From positions 1,312,902-1,376,901 of the forward strand of contig JABFGC010000002.1 in assembly GCA_013112685.1 (NCBI GenBank): a DNA stretch of 64,000 nucleotides, in the 5' to 3' direction. Source of the DNA: Chloroflexota bacterium (GTDB lineage: Bacteria; Chloroflexota; Anaerolineae; Anaerolineales; Villigracilaceae). This document shows, piece after piece, positions 36,156-45,564 of this stretch; positions within the stretch are counted from its first letter, which is position 1, and the number at the start of each line of letters is the position of its first letter. The position numbers and the translations under genes are program-made. Under the pieces are notes generated by a model. It was given only the letters and a program-made list of their open reading frames with translations, was not told the DNA's origin and searched no databases.

Positions 36156-36236
36156 GACTCTCCCTCATCCCCGACCCTTCTCCCGAGGGGAGAAGGGAGT
36201 CCCCTCTCCTACGGGAGAGGGTTAGGGTGAGAGTCT
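36156..36236. repeat. CCCTCTCC...GGGAGAGGG repeat
   Basis: GACTCTCCCTCATCC and CTTCTCCC facing GGGAGAAGG, then CCCTCTCCTACGGGAGAGGG and GGGTGAGAGTC. Same family as 25899-25955. It occupies the gap between two membrane protein genes. Confidence 0.7.
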
Positions 36237-36255
36237 GTAAGGTGAATTGAAAAGA

Positions 36256-36666
36256 TCAGGCTTCAACGTTGCGCCACGTCCAAGCAAACCCGACGATCAG
36301 CAACAGACAGAGCGTCTCGACCGTGGCGATGAAAATATAATGTGGATAGGACGCCATACCACCCCAGATATAGGCGATGGTGACGACGCCCACAACGATA
36401 TTGACCCAGCGATTGATTCCGTATTTCAACACGCGGGACAGGATGATCATGGCAATCCCGAGTTGCCCCATGATCGCGCCGACCAGCATCAGTTGGGGAA
36501 TGGATGCGCCCGCGCTGGCGGAGGCCCGCGCCACTTCTTCCGCCGCGCCGGGGATATAGAGCGAAAGGATGTCCGCTTTGAGCATGTTGATCATGACCAC
36601 GATCCACAGGGTGGAGAGTAGGACTTTGGTATCGATCTTTTTTGCAGGGGTGGTGCTTGTGTTCAT
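36256..36666 (-). CDS. DUF6326-type membrane protein
   Basis: 136 residues with four hydrophobic segments (LLSTLWIVVMINMLKADILSL, IPQLMLVGAIMGQLGIAMIIL, WVNIVVGVVTIAYIWGGM, HYIFIATVETLCLLLIVGFAW). The motif MLKADILSLYIPG is typical. The ATG at 36666 has AAGGAG just before it. It is in frame with the preceding small gene without a stop between, so the two are either really fused or an indel removed the stop. Confidence 0.78.
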   Translation of the reverse strand: MNTSTTPAKKIDTKVLLSTLWIVVMINMLKADILSLYIPGAAEEVARASASAGASIPQLMLVGAIMGQLGIAMIILSRVLKYGINRWVNIVVGVVTIAYIWGGMASYPHYIFIATVETLCLLLIVGFAWTWRNVEA

Positions 36667-36915
36667 TTTTTCTCCTTGTTCAGAACGATTGGATTGGACT
36701 GGAACAACCGAGACGAGAGGCATTCCGAGGTCGCGCACCTTTTTGAGCAATCCGTGCAGGGCGGCTTGATCCGCCACAGGTCCAGAAAGAAGCGTGTCGC
36801 CGTTCTCTTCCAGCGTGATGGTCAGGCTGTCGAACCATGTCGCCCATTGGGAGTCCAGATGTCCCTTGAGGCGGATCTCGTAAACCTGCGCATGTGAGCC
36901 CGGTGTGTTAATCAT
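36667..36915 (-). CDS. small unknown soluble protein, fused in frame to the next
   Basis: About 83 residues: YEIRLKGHLDSQWATWFDSLTI, TLEENGDTLLSGPVADQAALHGLLKKVRDLGMPLVSV. This is a common free-standing small protein in bacteria; the function is unknown. GAGG lies seven bases before the ATG at 36915, and an upstream ATG is less likely. It is the first gene after promoter module A, and its ORF runs on into the DUF6326 gene. Confidence 0.65.
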
Positions 36916-36955
36916 TTTGTGCCTCATATTTATCTCTCGTGATTGATCCGCCTAT

Positions 36956-37011
36956 AAGATACCGTCGGATGCGGTGAGGCGTCATCACCAGATGATGTGA
37001 TTGAGGTGGTG
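36956..37011 (-). promoter_or_regulatory. promoter/operator module A
   Basis: On the minus strand: -35 TGACGC (36979-36984), 17-bp spacer, -10 TATCTT (36956-36961), and upstream an imperfect dyad (CACCACCTCAATCACATCAT followed by CTGGTGA). Nearly the same module stands at 39443-39499. Confidence 0.65.
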
Positions 37012-37094
37012 CGGGCTGGGATACCGTTCGAGAGCAGAGAAAACTCGACGCCACGCTTCGCGAAATGCTCGAAAACGCCGAAGCCCACCACCCG

Positions 37095-38036
37095 TCAGGT
37101 GTGTTGGGCGGCCCCGGCAATTGGCAGAGATGGTTTTGACCATACCTGTTTTTTCAACAAAACCCACCCCGTCAGCACGCCAAAAAGTACCATAGAGGAC
37201 CACAACTCCGTAAAGTGCGCTATACGCACCGCTTCCGGCATGTAAGGATTGGGGAAGAGAACGAAATCAGTGGACATAACAGCCAGCAACAGTACCAGGG
37301 CGAAGCAGGTTTCTATAGTCCCACCCTTGAACATACGCACCACGGGCAGAACGATGAGCACCCACAGATAGCCGCGCACAAATTGCACCAGCACCACTAT
37401 GGGATCCGTAGTCAGCGTGCGTGCCATGTGTGCGAAGAAGGGCAGGATGTCGGTTGAACCGCTGTAGAACTGGCGTAGATCCGGCGATTGCCAAGCCACA
37501 AAATACCCGAAAACGAAGTAAATCACCGCATACAACGCTGCCAAAATCGTCAGGCGCGTTGCCCACTCACGAGCAGAGAAGACCAGGCGAGTGTTTTCTG
37601 TTGTGGCAGATTCATCCTTGCGGGTCTTACCCAGCACCACCACAGCCAGCGGAGCAAAAATCAATGCCCGCACAAAGCCGGACACAAAGAGTGTCACTGC
37701 CTGCTCCCACGTCAGCTGCAAAGCCTGATTGAAGACTACCGTCTCAATCTGCATCATGAAAGTTTCGATCCCGTACTGTGCCAGGAACAACGCCCCGGCC
37801 AGTTTCCAGCCGTGCCAGCGTGAACGTAGCGCCAGATATGAAAGGATGAGCGCGTTGACGGCTGAAACCACCAGCACCATTTGCCCGCTCAACGCGGCTT
37901 CCTCGGGCGAAAGCTGCACCGCGTTTGCGCTTGAAACCATCGCACTGACAAGAAAAGCCACCGCCATTAGCACCACCGCGCCCAACAATCGTGCTGCTGT
38001 GCCAAAAATCTTTCGAACAGGAATTGTCGTTTCCAT
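37095..38036 (-). CDS. unknown polytopic membrane protein
   Basis: 313 residues, not recognised. Seven or eight membrane segments: LLGAVVLMAVAFLVSAMV, MVLVVSAVNALILSYLAL, LAGALFLAQYGIETFMM, FVSGFVRALIFAPLAVVVLG, LTILAALYAVIYFVFGYFV, and late WVLIVLPVVRMF, FALVLLLAVMSTDFVLFPN, SMVLFGVLTGWVLL. RBS AAGGAGATTAACC. Conserved-looking polar stretch YFVAWQSPDLRQFYSGSTD may face outside. Context (regulator and DUF4386 proteins) hints at a small envelope-stress or transport system. Confidence 0.65.
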   Translation of the reverse strand: METTIPVRKIFGTAARLLGAVVLMAVAFLVSAMVSSANAVQLSPEEAALSGQMVLVVSAVNALILSYLALRSRWHGWKLAGALFLAQYGIETFMMQIETVVFNQALQLTWEQAVTLFVSGFVRALIFAPLAVVVLGKTRKDESATTENTRLVFSAREWATRLTILAALYAVIYFVFGYFVAWQSPDLRQFYSGSTDILPFFAHMARTLTTDPIVVLVQFVRGYLWVLIVLPVVRMFKGGTIETCFALVLLLAVMSTDFVLFPNPYMPEAVRIAHFTELWSSMVLFGVLTGWVLLKKQVWSKPSLPIAGAAQHT

Positions 38037-38125
38037 GGTTAATCTCCTTACTTAGCGAATGATTTGTTTTACGGTTCTTCAAGTCTCAATATCGTCCGCA
38101 GATAGCTTCAACAAAATCCAATTAG

Positions 38126-38653
38126 TCAGGCAAGACTCGATACCTCATTTCGCGGAGCTTGAGTGCAGCTTATTTTATGTTCCTCAATGTAATCAGTCAA
38201 AAGCCGACACTCGAATTCCCGATAGGTAACGGACCTCTTGATGGCCCGCCTGTTCATGACCTGTAGCACAAATGACTGTTTATAGTCCTCAAGAGCTTGC
38301 TTGGATTCCCATTGATAGAGTCCCAACCAATATCCATTGTGGGGATTCACCGCATACATTTTCGCCTGAAATCCAGGAAAGCCTGTAATCAGCAGCATGG
38401 GAAATTGGGAAACAAATTTGTTGACACGATAGGAAAGTTTGGCAAATTTAAACCTCACGATCAATACCGAATCTTGTTCAGCACTGTTCTGAGATGTAGA
38501 TTTGATGTATCTGAAAATTTGATACGCTTCGCCATTTTCCATTTTAATGGTTGTACCAACATATTCTTTGGAGAAGTTCAATCGTCCGACAAATAATCTT
38601 CCTAACGATAATAGTAGACAGACTATTGGATTTTTTCGAATGCTCATTGCCAT
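38126..38653 (-). CDS. unknown protein, ABM-like
   Basis: 175 residues, AT-richer than its neighbours. After a hydrophobic N-terminus (IVCLLLSLGRLFVG) it reads like a dimeric alpha/beta-barrel protein: FPMLLITGFPGFQAKMYAVNPHNGYWLGLYQWESKQALEDYKQSF. This resembles YdhR/antibiotic-monooxygenase-type folds, but I cannot name it. The ATG at 38653 has AAGGAG upstream. Part of the same minus-strand series. Confidence 0.6.
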   Translation of the reverse strand: MAMSIRKNPIVCLLLSLGRLFVGRLNFSKEYVGTTIKMENGEAYQIFRYIKSTSQNSAEQDSVLIVRFKFAKLSYRVNKFVSQFPMLLITGFPGFQAKMYAVNPHNGYWLGLYQWESKQALEDYKQSFVLQVMNRRAIKRSVTYREFECRLLTDYIEEHKISCTQAPRNEVSSLA

Positions 38654-38707
38654 TTTTCTCTCCTTTTTAGAGATATACATAGATTGACTAGCTGAAAATA
38701 GACAGCC

Positions 38708-39400
38708 CTACTTTCTTGCTTCTAACGCATGATCAAACCCTTTGAAGCCTCTCCATAAAAGCCAAAATATGAGTAGAACCTCTCCCACAAAGGTGAATTG
38801 GGCGATGTTCAGGTTGTAATTAGCGGAAATAGATTTTCCAAAACCATCAACGATATATCCCACAGATGCCAGCACGAGAAAGGCTCCCAGCCACTTGGGA
38901 ATGTAACCTGACTTGAAAGCAAGGTAACCAAGCACCAACAAATGAAAGCCGAACAAGATCAGAGCCATATCCCAAATACTTTGAAATGCCTTCAAAAATG
39001 TCATGGCTTGAGTGCCATCTGCTGTAATGACCTGCAAAGCAGCATAGAGTTTGCTGATGGCAAAAATAAAAATGCCCGCATAAATCACCCGCAACCACGC
39101 CGCAAGCGCAGAGAGACTTTTATTCGTGGGAACGAGCAGGATGTAAAGCGACCAAGCAACAACGATATCAAGGATTGCGATAGTGAAGAGGAGAATAACA
39201 CAAGTGCGGAACGCTCCGGTGGAATTCAAAATATTTTGGGCGGTTAAGGCAGCATCATCAAATTTGACGAGGCCCTGAAAGATGTTCAGGTAGGCGATTG
39301 GCGAGAGGATTGCCATGAGCAATAATCCCACCCCTGCAACCATGGCGGCTGAACGTAGTGATATATCGGTGAAGCGTGGTGCATTTTCGTTTGTGCTCAT
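38708..39400 (-). CDS. DUF4386 family membrane protein (copy 2)
   Basis: 230 residues, six hydrophobic segments: LRSAAMVAGVGLLLMAILSP, VILLFTIAILDIVVAWSLYILLVPTN, LAAWLRVIYAGIFIFAISKLY, and a late GYIPKWLGAFLVLASVGYIVDGF that is typical for the family. ATG at 39400 with AAGGAG. Its own promoter module B lies upstream, so it heads a unit. Confidence 0.85.
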   Translation of the reverse strand: MSTNENAPRFTDISLRSAAMVAGVGLLLMAILSPIAYLNIFQGLVKFDDAALTAQNILNSTGAFRTCVILLFTIAILDIVVAWSLYILLVPTNKSLSALAAWLRVIYAGIFIFAISKLYAALQVITADGTQAMTFLKAFQSIWDMALILFGFHLLVLGYLAFKSGYIPKWLGAFLVLASVGYIVDGFGKSISANYNLNIAQFTFVGEVLLIFWLLWRGFKGFDHALEARK

Positions 39401-39442
39401 TTCTTTCTCCTTATTTTGCTGCCTCATGGTTGAACTGCCCCC

Positions 39443-39499
39443 AAGATACCGTTCGAGGTGGTGAGACGTCATCACCACATGATGTGATTGAGGTGGTGA
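39443..39499 (-). promoter_or_regulatory. promoter/operator module B
   Basis: Minus strand: -35 TGACGT (39466-39471), 17-bp spacer, -10 TATCTT (39443-39448), and upstream a dyad TCACCAC/GTGGTGA (39472-39478, 39493-39499). Same layout and nearly the same bases as module A. Confidence 0.7.
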
Positions 39500-39513
39500 T
39501 TGATGGCGGGAAA

Positions 39514-39560
39514 CAAAAAAAGCCCCGCAAGCGCTCTGTGGCGCTGCCGGAGCTGGGGCG
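39514..39560 (-). terminator. terminator of the MalT-like gene
   Basis: On the minus strand GCCCC...GGGGC enclosing GCGCCACAGAGCGC, followed by TTTTTTTG. Confidence 0.75.
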
Positions 39561-39575
39561 GTAATTTTGGATTGG

Positions 39576-42328
39576 CTAGAATAGATCGAGTTCCTCGGCG
39601 CGGCGGACAGCCGCCCGGCGGTTGTTGACCCCCAATTTGTTGAAAATGCTTTTGGTGTGGGTGCGCAATGTGTTGAGCGACACGATTAGTTGTCCGGCAA
39701 TCTCCGGTCCGCTTAATTCGCTGCGGAGCAGTTTGAGCACTTCCAGTTCGCGTTCGCTCAAAGGCTCTATCATGCCTGATTTTTGAGGGATGATGGCCGA
39801 TTTTGGCGCAGCCTCCGGTTGCGTAAAGGCTGCCAGGAGTTTGCCTGCATAACTGCTCAACGGATGGTCTCGATTGCGCGATAGTTGTTCGATCAACAAT
39901 CGCATCGCTTCACCTTCATCCACAAAGATGCGGATATAGCCTTCCGGTTCAGCCAAAGACAGGGCGCGTTCCAGTGAGGCAAGAGCGCGCGACGGGTTGC
40001 CCTGCGCTTGATGAGCGAGCGATTGCAGGATCAGGATTTCGATCACGCTTCCGTTTCGTCCGCCTTCTTCCGCGGCTTGCAAGAGGCGCCCCAGCAATCC
40101 CAATCCCGTGTGAAGATCGTCATCCATCCGATCGGTTTTGTATCGGGCGATCAGCGCTCGCGCCAGCGTGAGATGTTCGAACTCGCGCAAGTAACTAAGG
40201 TCGTCATCAGGGGATAGGTTTTGTTCGCGCGCCCATGCAAAGGCTTCGATCAATCGTCCCTGCCTGACCCACATCCGCGCCTTCAGCGCTGCGACAGGAG
40301 GACCCGGTAACGGATTCCTGACATACCGACGCTCCGCCTCCTCCAACAAGACAAGAGTCCCAGCCAGATCGCCTTGTGATTCTTTCAGACGCGCTTGAGC
40401 AATGCAGAGGCGCTGCGGCCAGCCGGTCGTCGAGCCTCGCTCACCCATCTGCTGGGCTGTTAGCAAGTGCTGTGTGGCGGCTTCCAGCTCGTTTTGCTCA
40501 CAAAGCAGTTCACTGAGACCCCGGTGCAGATCACACGCGCCAAGAAAGAACGGCGCGCCCCGATTCACCGCAAGTTGCAGGGACTGCCGATAGGCGCTGA
40601 GAGCCTCACGAAGACGGCCCCGGATCGGCTTGATGTCCGCAAGGACATAAGTGATACCAATCGCGCTGGCGATGTCGTTGACCTGCCACATCAACTCCTG
40701 AAACTTGAGCAGATCCTGCTCCGCCGCCTGCAAGTTCCCACTGGTGTATTCAGCCAGTCCCAGCAATGCGGTGCCTGAATATGATGGGGTGAAGTAATTT
40801 CTGGGGCAAGTGTCAGCGCCTGGCGAGCATACATTTTCGTGCCGGGTATATCTCCCAAAGCCAGAGAGCGATAGGCGCGGGCGGCGGCGATGGAGGCGGG
40901 CAATGACCGAAATTCCGCTTCGTCCACGACGATCATCCTGCGGTTTCTTTCTGGAAAATTCTCGACGGTCGAATCATCTTCTCGCAAATTTTCCGGCTCC
41001 AGCCAGCGCTCGGCATCCCGTAAGTGGGCCTCGCTGGCTTCCAATTCTCCGGTGCCCAACAACGCCCAGGCATAGCCTACACTAATCACTGGATGGGCGC
41101 GGATAATTTCGTCGGGCAGAGCCTTTACCCAACCAAGCCATGTGTCATATTGGTAGTTGAGATCCATCTCCAACCAGATGCGTTCGACCAGATCTGCCGC
41201 GCGCTCAACATCTTTAGCCGCCAGCGCATGGCGGATGGCATCGGGCAACAATTTATTCTGCTCGAACCAAAGGCTCGCCCGCCGATGAAGCATGGGCACC
41301 CGATCGGGCTGTTCCTGACGCAAATACGATTGCAGAACCTCGGCGAAGAGATGATGATAGCGATACCATTCGCGCTTATCATCTAACGGGATAACGAACA
41401 GGTTGCTGTGTTCCAAGACATCCAGCATTACCTTGCCATCTTCCCGTTCGGTGACAGCATTACACAGCGGCGCGCAAAGCCTGTTGAGAATTGCGGTAAG
41501 CAGCAAGAAACTGCGGATATGTTCAGGCTGGCGCTGAAGCACTTCTTCGACCAGGTAATCCAGCACAAAACGATGGCTGCCAGTAAAAGCCTGGATAAAA
41601 CCGGCGATATCTTTCCGACCTTGCATGGAGAGCGCCGCCAACTGCAATCCGGCGATCCAGCCTTCGGTGCGAGTTCCCAGCGCGGCAATATCTGCGACTG
41701 AGAGGCTTAAGCCCATTACCTGGTTGAGAAATTCAGCGGCTTCAGATGGGGTAAAACGCAAGTCAGCGGCACGCAGTTCCGCGAGTTGACCCCGAGCCCG
41801 TAATCGAGCGAGGGGCAGATGTGGATCCTCACGCGTGGCGATGACCAGGTGCATTTGCGGCGGCTGGTGTTCGAGTAGAAAGGCAAGGGCTTCGTCAACT
41901 GGTTTGGAGTCAATCACATGGTAGTCGTCCAGCACCAGGATGAAGCTATCCGACAGGGTGGCGATGTCGTTGAGCAGGGTTGTCAGAATCGATTCGATGG
42001 GCGGCGGCTGAGGGGATTGGAGCGCTGGCAAAAAACCCTCGCCCATTCCTGCCTTGATGGTCTGTAACGCCGCCACCAGGTAAGAGATGAATCGGATTGG
42101 ATCATTGTCCCCTTCATCCAGCGACAGCCACACGACCGGCCTGCCGCAATCAGTAATCCACTCACTAACCAAGGTGGTCTTGCCAAAGCCGGCGGAGGCG
42201 GAGATGAGCGTCAGCCTGCGGCCCATCGCCAGCCCCTCGTTCAGCCGCTCGATCAGGCGCAGGCGGAGGACGATTTTAGACCGCGGCGGTGGGATATACA
42301 GCTTTGTGGCGAGGATTTGCGCAGGCAC
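39576..42328 (-). CDS. MalT-like LuxR-family transcriptional activator, frameshifted
   Basis: About 916 residues when repaired. N-terminus LATKLYIPPPRSKIVLRLRLIERL is the MalT family start; a STAND NTPase with P-loop ISASAGFGKTTLVSEW (residue ~45), Walker B ILVLDDYHVI and a TPR-rich middle; C-terminal LuxR HTH LSERELEVLKLLRSELSGPEIAGQL. The frame shifts near 40785; repair reads EITSPSYSGTALLGLAEYTSG. Such activators bind DNA after ligand-induced multimerisation and often recognise repeated sites. The two promoter modules in the same block are candidate targets. Confidence 0.9.
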
Positions 42329-42495
42329 AAATCAATTATAAGCATGTCTGCAAAACCTGGAGGGGATTGAATCCGCCAAATTCTTTCCACTCCGCTCGAC
42401 GATTTTTCTGCTGATCCCTTATTTCACCGGCGATCTCTACCGTGATAAGAAGGAGTCTAGTAAAATCTTCAATGCCAAAGAATCCCCTAAAAGAG

Positions 42496-42921
42496 ATGGC
42501 TATGAAATCCTATCGCAAAGAACTATGGTTCAACATCCCATCGCGGCGGGGGTTTGTGAACGTCACCCGCCAGGTGGAGGAAGCCCTGCATGAAAGCGGA
42601 ATCAAGGAGGGATTGATTCTGATCAACGCCATGCACATCACCGCCTCCGTTTTCATCAACGACGACGAGGGCGGCTTGCACCACGATTACGACAAATGGC
42701 TGGAGCGACTCGCCCCGCACGAACCGGTCAACGGTTACCGCCACAACGACACCGGCGAAGACAACGCCGACGCGCATATGAAGCGCCAGATCATGGGACG
42801 CGAAGTGGTCGTGGCGGTGACGAACGGTCAGCTCGATTTTGGAACGTGGGAACAGATCTTCTACGGTGAGTTCGACGGGCGCAGACGAAAGCGCGTTTTG
42901 ATAAAGATTATTGGTGAATGA
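42496..42921 (+). CDS. YjbQ family (UPF0047) protein
   Basis: About 141 residues: [27 protein letters not shown], the [26 protein letters not shown] motif, and the [37 protein letters not shown] ending are diagnostic. Members have side activity as thiamine-phosphate synthase; native role unclear. The start may be at 42496 or 42502. Confidence 0.9.
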   Translation: MAMKSYRKELWFNIPSRRGFVNVTRQVEEALHESGIKEGLILINAMHITASVFINDDEGGLHHDYDKWLERLAPHEPVNGYRHNDTGEDNADAHMKRQIMGREVVVAVTNGQLDFGTWEQIFYGEFDGRRRKRVLIKIIGE

Positions 42922-43036
42922 ATCTGTCTGCAACATCATCCGTCACCTGAAAAGCGGCGGCGCACTGCTGATCTTCCCGTGCGGCGGCATCGAGCCGGAC
43001 CCAGCCTTTATGCCGGAGCCGGATTTTGGGGATTGA
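42914..43036 (+). pseudogene. acyltransferase (PlsC-like) fragment
   Basis: 40 residues (NIIRHLKSGGALLIFPCGGIEPDP) matching the GALLIFPxGxIEPDP region of membrane-bound 1-acylglycerol-phosphate-type acyltransferases. There is no N-terminal HxxxxD half and it ends at a stop shortly after. Too short for a gene; a remnant. Confidence 0.5.
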
Positions 43037-43106
43037 ACAGTCCGCAGGAAGGATGCTGGCAAAACATTTAACGGTTATCCGATCAGCACAATAAAGGAGA
43101 GAACAC

Positions 43107-43632
43107 ATGCGTTTACAAAACAAGACCGTCGCCACCCTCATCGCCGAAGGCGTGGAGGATTTAGAATACTACGTCCCGCTCATGCGTTTGCAGGAGGAAG
43201 GCGCAAACGTGTTGAGCGCCGCCCTCGACTTCAAACCCCTGCGCGGAAAGAATGGGCTGGCGATCACACCCGATACAAAAATCGAAGACTTGAAATCAAG
43301 CGAGCTCTTCGCCGTGATTCTCCCCGGCGGTTGGGCGCCCGATAAACTTCGCCGCTACGATGCGGTTAAAAAAACTCGTCAGGGAAATGAACGACGCAGG
43401 CAAACTCATCGGGATCATCTGCCACGGCGGCTCGGTTGCGATTTCAGCGGGCATTATCAAAAAGGGACAGCGTGTCACCGGCTCGACCGGCATCAAAGAT
43501 GACCTCGTCAATGCGGGCGCGGTCTGGGCGGATGAACCCGCTTTCCGCGAGGGCAACCAGGTCTGGGGTCGGGTTGTGGCGGATATTCCCGATTTCAACC
43601 GCGAACTTGTGAAGGCGTTAGTCGAGGGATAA
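43107..43632 (+). CDS. PfpI/DJ-1 family protein, frameshifted
   Basis: About 174 residues when repaired. Start LQNKTVATLIAEGVEDLEYYVPLMRLQEEG; nucleophile elbow IGIICHGGSVAIS with Cys; end VWGRVVADIPDFNRELVKAL. The break is in a run of seven A at 43367-43373; six A would read DAVKKLVREMNDAG. Members are amidase/deglycase or chaperone-like. RBS AAAGGAG. Confidence 0.88.
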
Positions 43633-44433
43633 AGGCTCGCGCTTCATCGTTGACGGGATGGGGACATCCAACAACTTGAGGATGGTGGGCGCGATTTGAA
43701 GATGCGAAATGCTCCCGCCTGTATCGCCTCTTCCCTGACCCGTCGGCTGGATCGCGTAGAAGGGAACGTCCCTCTGCTCCGGGGTCGTGCCGCCGTGATT
43801 TCCATCGGCATTGATGCCGTGATCGCCGGTGACAAAAATGGTGTATCCGCGCTCGCGCCACTCAACGATAAGCGGCGCGAGTTTCATATCCTGGTAAACG
43901 GCTTGATTGCGATACGCCTTTGAATCGGAGCCGAAGGTCTCGCCGAAATAATCCATGCCCATCGGGTGGAGCAAAAGATAATCGGGCGAAAACCTGCGGA
44001 CGAGATGCGCCGCGCTGTGGAAAAGCTCGATGTCGGGATACGCATCCTCCGTATAAAAGCGCCCGTGCTGGATGTTGAGCGACTCGTCGTCAACTTCTTT
44101 ATCGTCAATGGGATTGTAGGGAGCGCGGTTGTACAACTCGGAATACCAAAAATATGCAGCCGCGGCAGTGACCTTCCCCGCCTCTCTCGCGGACTGAAAG
44201 ATGTTCGGCTTTTCTGAGAGCCTCACCACCGAGTTGGCAACGACGCCATGCGCGCTGACGGGCAAACCGGTGTGGATGGTCTCATACATCGGGCGGGACA
44301 TGCTCGGCAGTTCGCCGACGATCTTATACAGGCTTGCCTGCTTGATCTCCACCAAATGACCGAGAAACCCCATATTGGCTTTGGCAATGTCATAACGCAA
44401 GGCATCCGAGAGGATGAGGATGACTTTGTTCAT
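43618..44433 (-). CDS. alkaline phosphatase/phosphodiesterase-superfamily enzyme
   Basis: 271 residues. N-terminal metal Asp in ILILSDALRYDIA, candidate nucleophile region ELPSMSRPMYETIHTG, then HPMGMDYFGETFGSDSK and FVTGDHGINADGNHGG with the metal His/Asp set typical of nucleotide pyrophosphatase/phosphonoacetate-hydrolase-like enzymes. No signal peptide, so it acts in the cytoplasm, probably on what the adjoining ABC importer brings in. 46 bp after the ABC ATPase gene. Confidence 0.85.
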   Translation of the reverse strand: MNKVILILSDALRYDIAKANMGFLGHLVEIKQASLYKIVGELPSMSRPMYETIHTGLPVSAHGVVANSVVRLSEKPNIFQSAREAGKVTAAAAYFWYSELYNRAPYNPIDDKEVDDESLNIQHGRFYTEDAYPDIELFHSAAHLVRRFSPDYLLLHPMGMDYFGETFGSDSKAYRNQAVYQDMKLAPLIVEWRERGYTIFVTGDHGINADGNHGGTTPEQRDVPFYAIQPTGQGRGDTGGSISHLQIAPTILKLLDVPIPSTMKREPLSLD

Positions 44434-44442
44434 AATTTGAAA

Positions 44443-44480
44443 TAAACTTCGGAAGTCTTTGAGACTTCCGAAGTTTTATT
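44443..44480 (-). terminator. hairpin between ABC ATPase and phosphodiesterase genes
   Basis: Fourteen-base stem AAACTTCGGAAGTC/GACTTCCGAAGTTT with a short loop. It could reduce or process the transcript between two genes of one unit. Confidence 0.7.
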
Positions 44481-45541
44481 TATTCATCCAAAACCAGCAC
44501 GGCTTCCTTGGAGCAGGAAACTTGTTCCCTGTCCCCGATCTTCGGCAATTCGAGGAAGGGATTGTTGAAGGTGTCCATGTTGAATTTCGTGTTGCCGATC
44601 TTCACCTGGATGCGCACGACCGAGCCCAGGAAGGTGATGTTCTCGATGGTGCAGTCCAGCACGTTGTCCTTCCTTTGGACATCCGCAAAACTGAAACGTT
44701 CCGGGCGGACGGAGATGCGGACCTTGTCGCCTTTCTTCTTCGATTGGATATCGGACGCGGTGATGAGTTGAATGCCGTCCAGGTTCAAGAGCCCCCTGGC
44801 TGGATCTAAAACCTCGGCGGCGGCGTTGTTGAGGGAGCCGACGAAGTTTGCCACGAACTGGGTCTGCGGGAAGTTATAAACCTCGAAGGGCGTGCCCACC
44901 TGTTCGATCAATCCGGCGTTCATAACCACGATCCGGTCGGAAATGGACAACGCCTCCTCCTGGTCGTGGGTGACGAAAATCGCGGTGATGCCAAGTTTCC
45001 TTTGGATGGCGCGAATCTCGGAGCGGAGGGAGACGCGGATCTTTGCATCCAAGGCAGAAAGCGGCTCATCGAGCAACAAAACATGCGGCTGGATGGCAAG
45101 CGCACGCGCCAGCGAGACGCGCCGCTGCTGACCGCCGGAAAGCTGGTACGGAAACTTGTGCGCGTGCTCTTCGAGGTGGATCAGGGAAATCATTTCCTCG
45201 ACGCGCTGCTTAATATTCGATGCGGTTTCCCGCCGAACGCGAAGACCGAACGCAACGTTCTGAGCCACTGTCATGTTCGGGAACAAGGCGTAGGACTGGA
45301 ATATCATCCCCACATTGCGTTTATTCGGGGGGCTGTCTGTAATATCCACGCCGTCCAATGTGATGTTCCCGGTGGTCGGGCTTTCGAATCCTGCAACCAT
45401 CCTCAGTGTGGTGGTTTTCCCGCAGCCCGAGGGACCCAAAAAGGAAACGAACTCGCCCTTTTCGATCTCGAGGCTGAAATCCTTGACCACATACGAGTCT
45501 GAAAATTGCTTAGATATTCCTGAGAGGGTTAGGTATGCCAT
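44480..45541 (-). CDS. ABC importer ATP-binding protein (PotA/FbpC type)
   Basis: 353 residues. Walker A GPSGCGKTTTLR, Q-loop MIFQSYALFPNMTV, signature LSGGQQRRVSLARAL, Walker B VLLLDEPLSALD, H-loop VTHDQEEAL. A C-terminal TOBE region (~residues 280-350) follows. This is the ATPase of the 2-component permease import system encoded beside it. The type serves polyamines, iron(III) or phosphonate/organophosphate substrates. Confidence 0.93.
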   Translation of the reverse strand: MAYLTLSGISKQFSDSYVVKDFSLEIEKGEFVSFLGPSGCGKTTTLRMVAGFESPTTGNITLDGVDITDSPPNKRNVGMIFQSYALFPNMTVAQNVAFGLRVRRETASNIKQRVEEMISLIHLEEHAHKFPYQLSGGQQRRVSLARALAIQPHVLLLDEPLSALDAKIRVSLRSEIRAIQRKLGITAIFVTHDQEEALSISDRIVVMNAGLIEQVGTPFEVYNFPQTQFVANFVGSLNNAAAEVLDPARGLLNLDGIQLITASDIQSKKKGDKVRISVRPERFSFADVQRKDNVLDCTIENITFLGSVVRIQVKIGNTKFNMDTFNNPFLELPKIGDREQVSCSKEAVLVLDE

Positions 45542-45564
45542 TTGGACTCTCGATCACTGATGAA

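Noticed and set aside
35371..36168. Open frame of 265 codons on the minus strand overlapping the DUF4386 gene.
   Set aside because: Arg-rich composition and no domain; it is an out-of-frame shadow of the DUF4386 gene, which has a good ribosome site.
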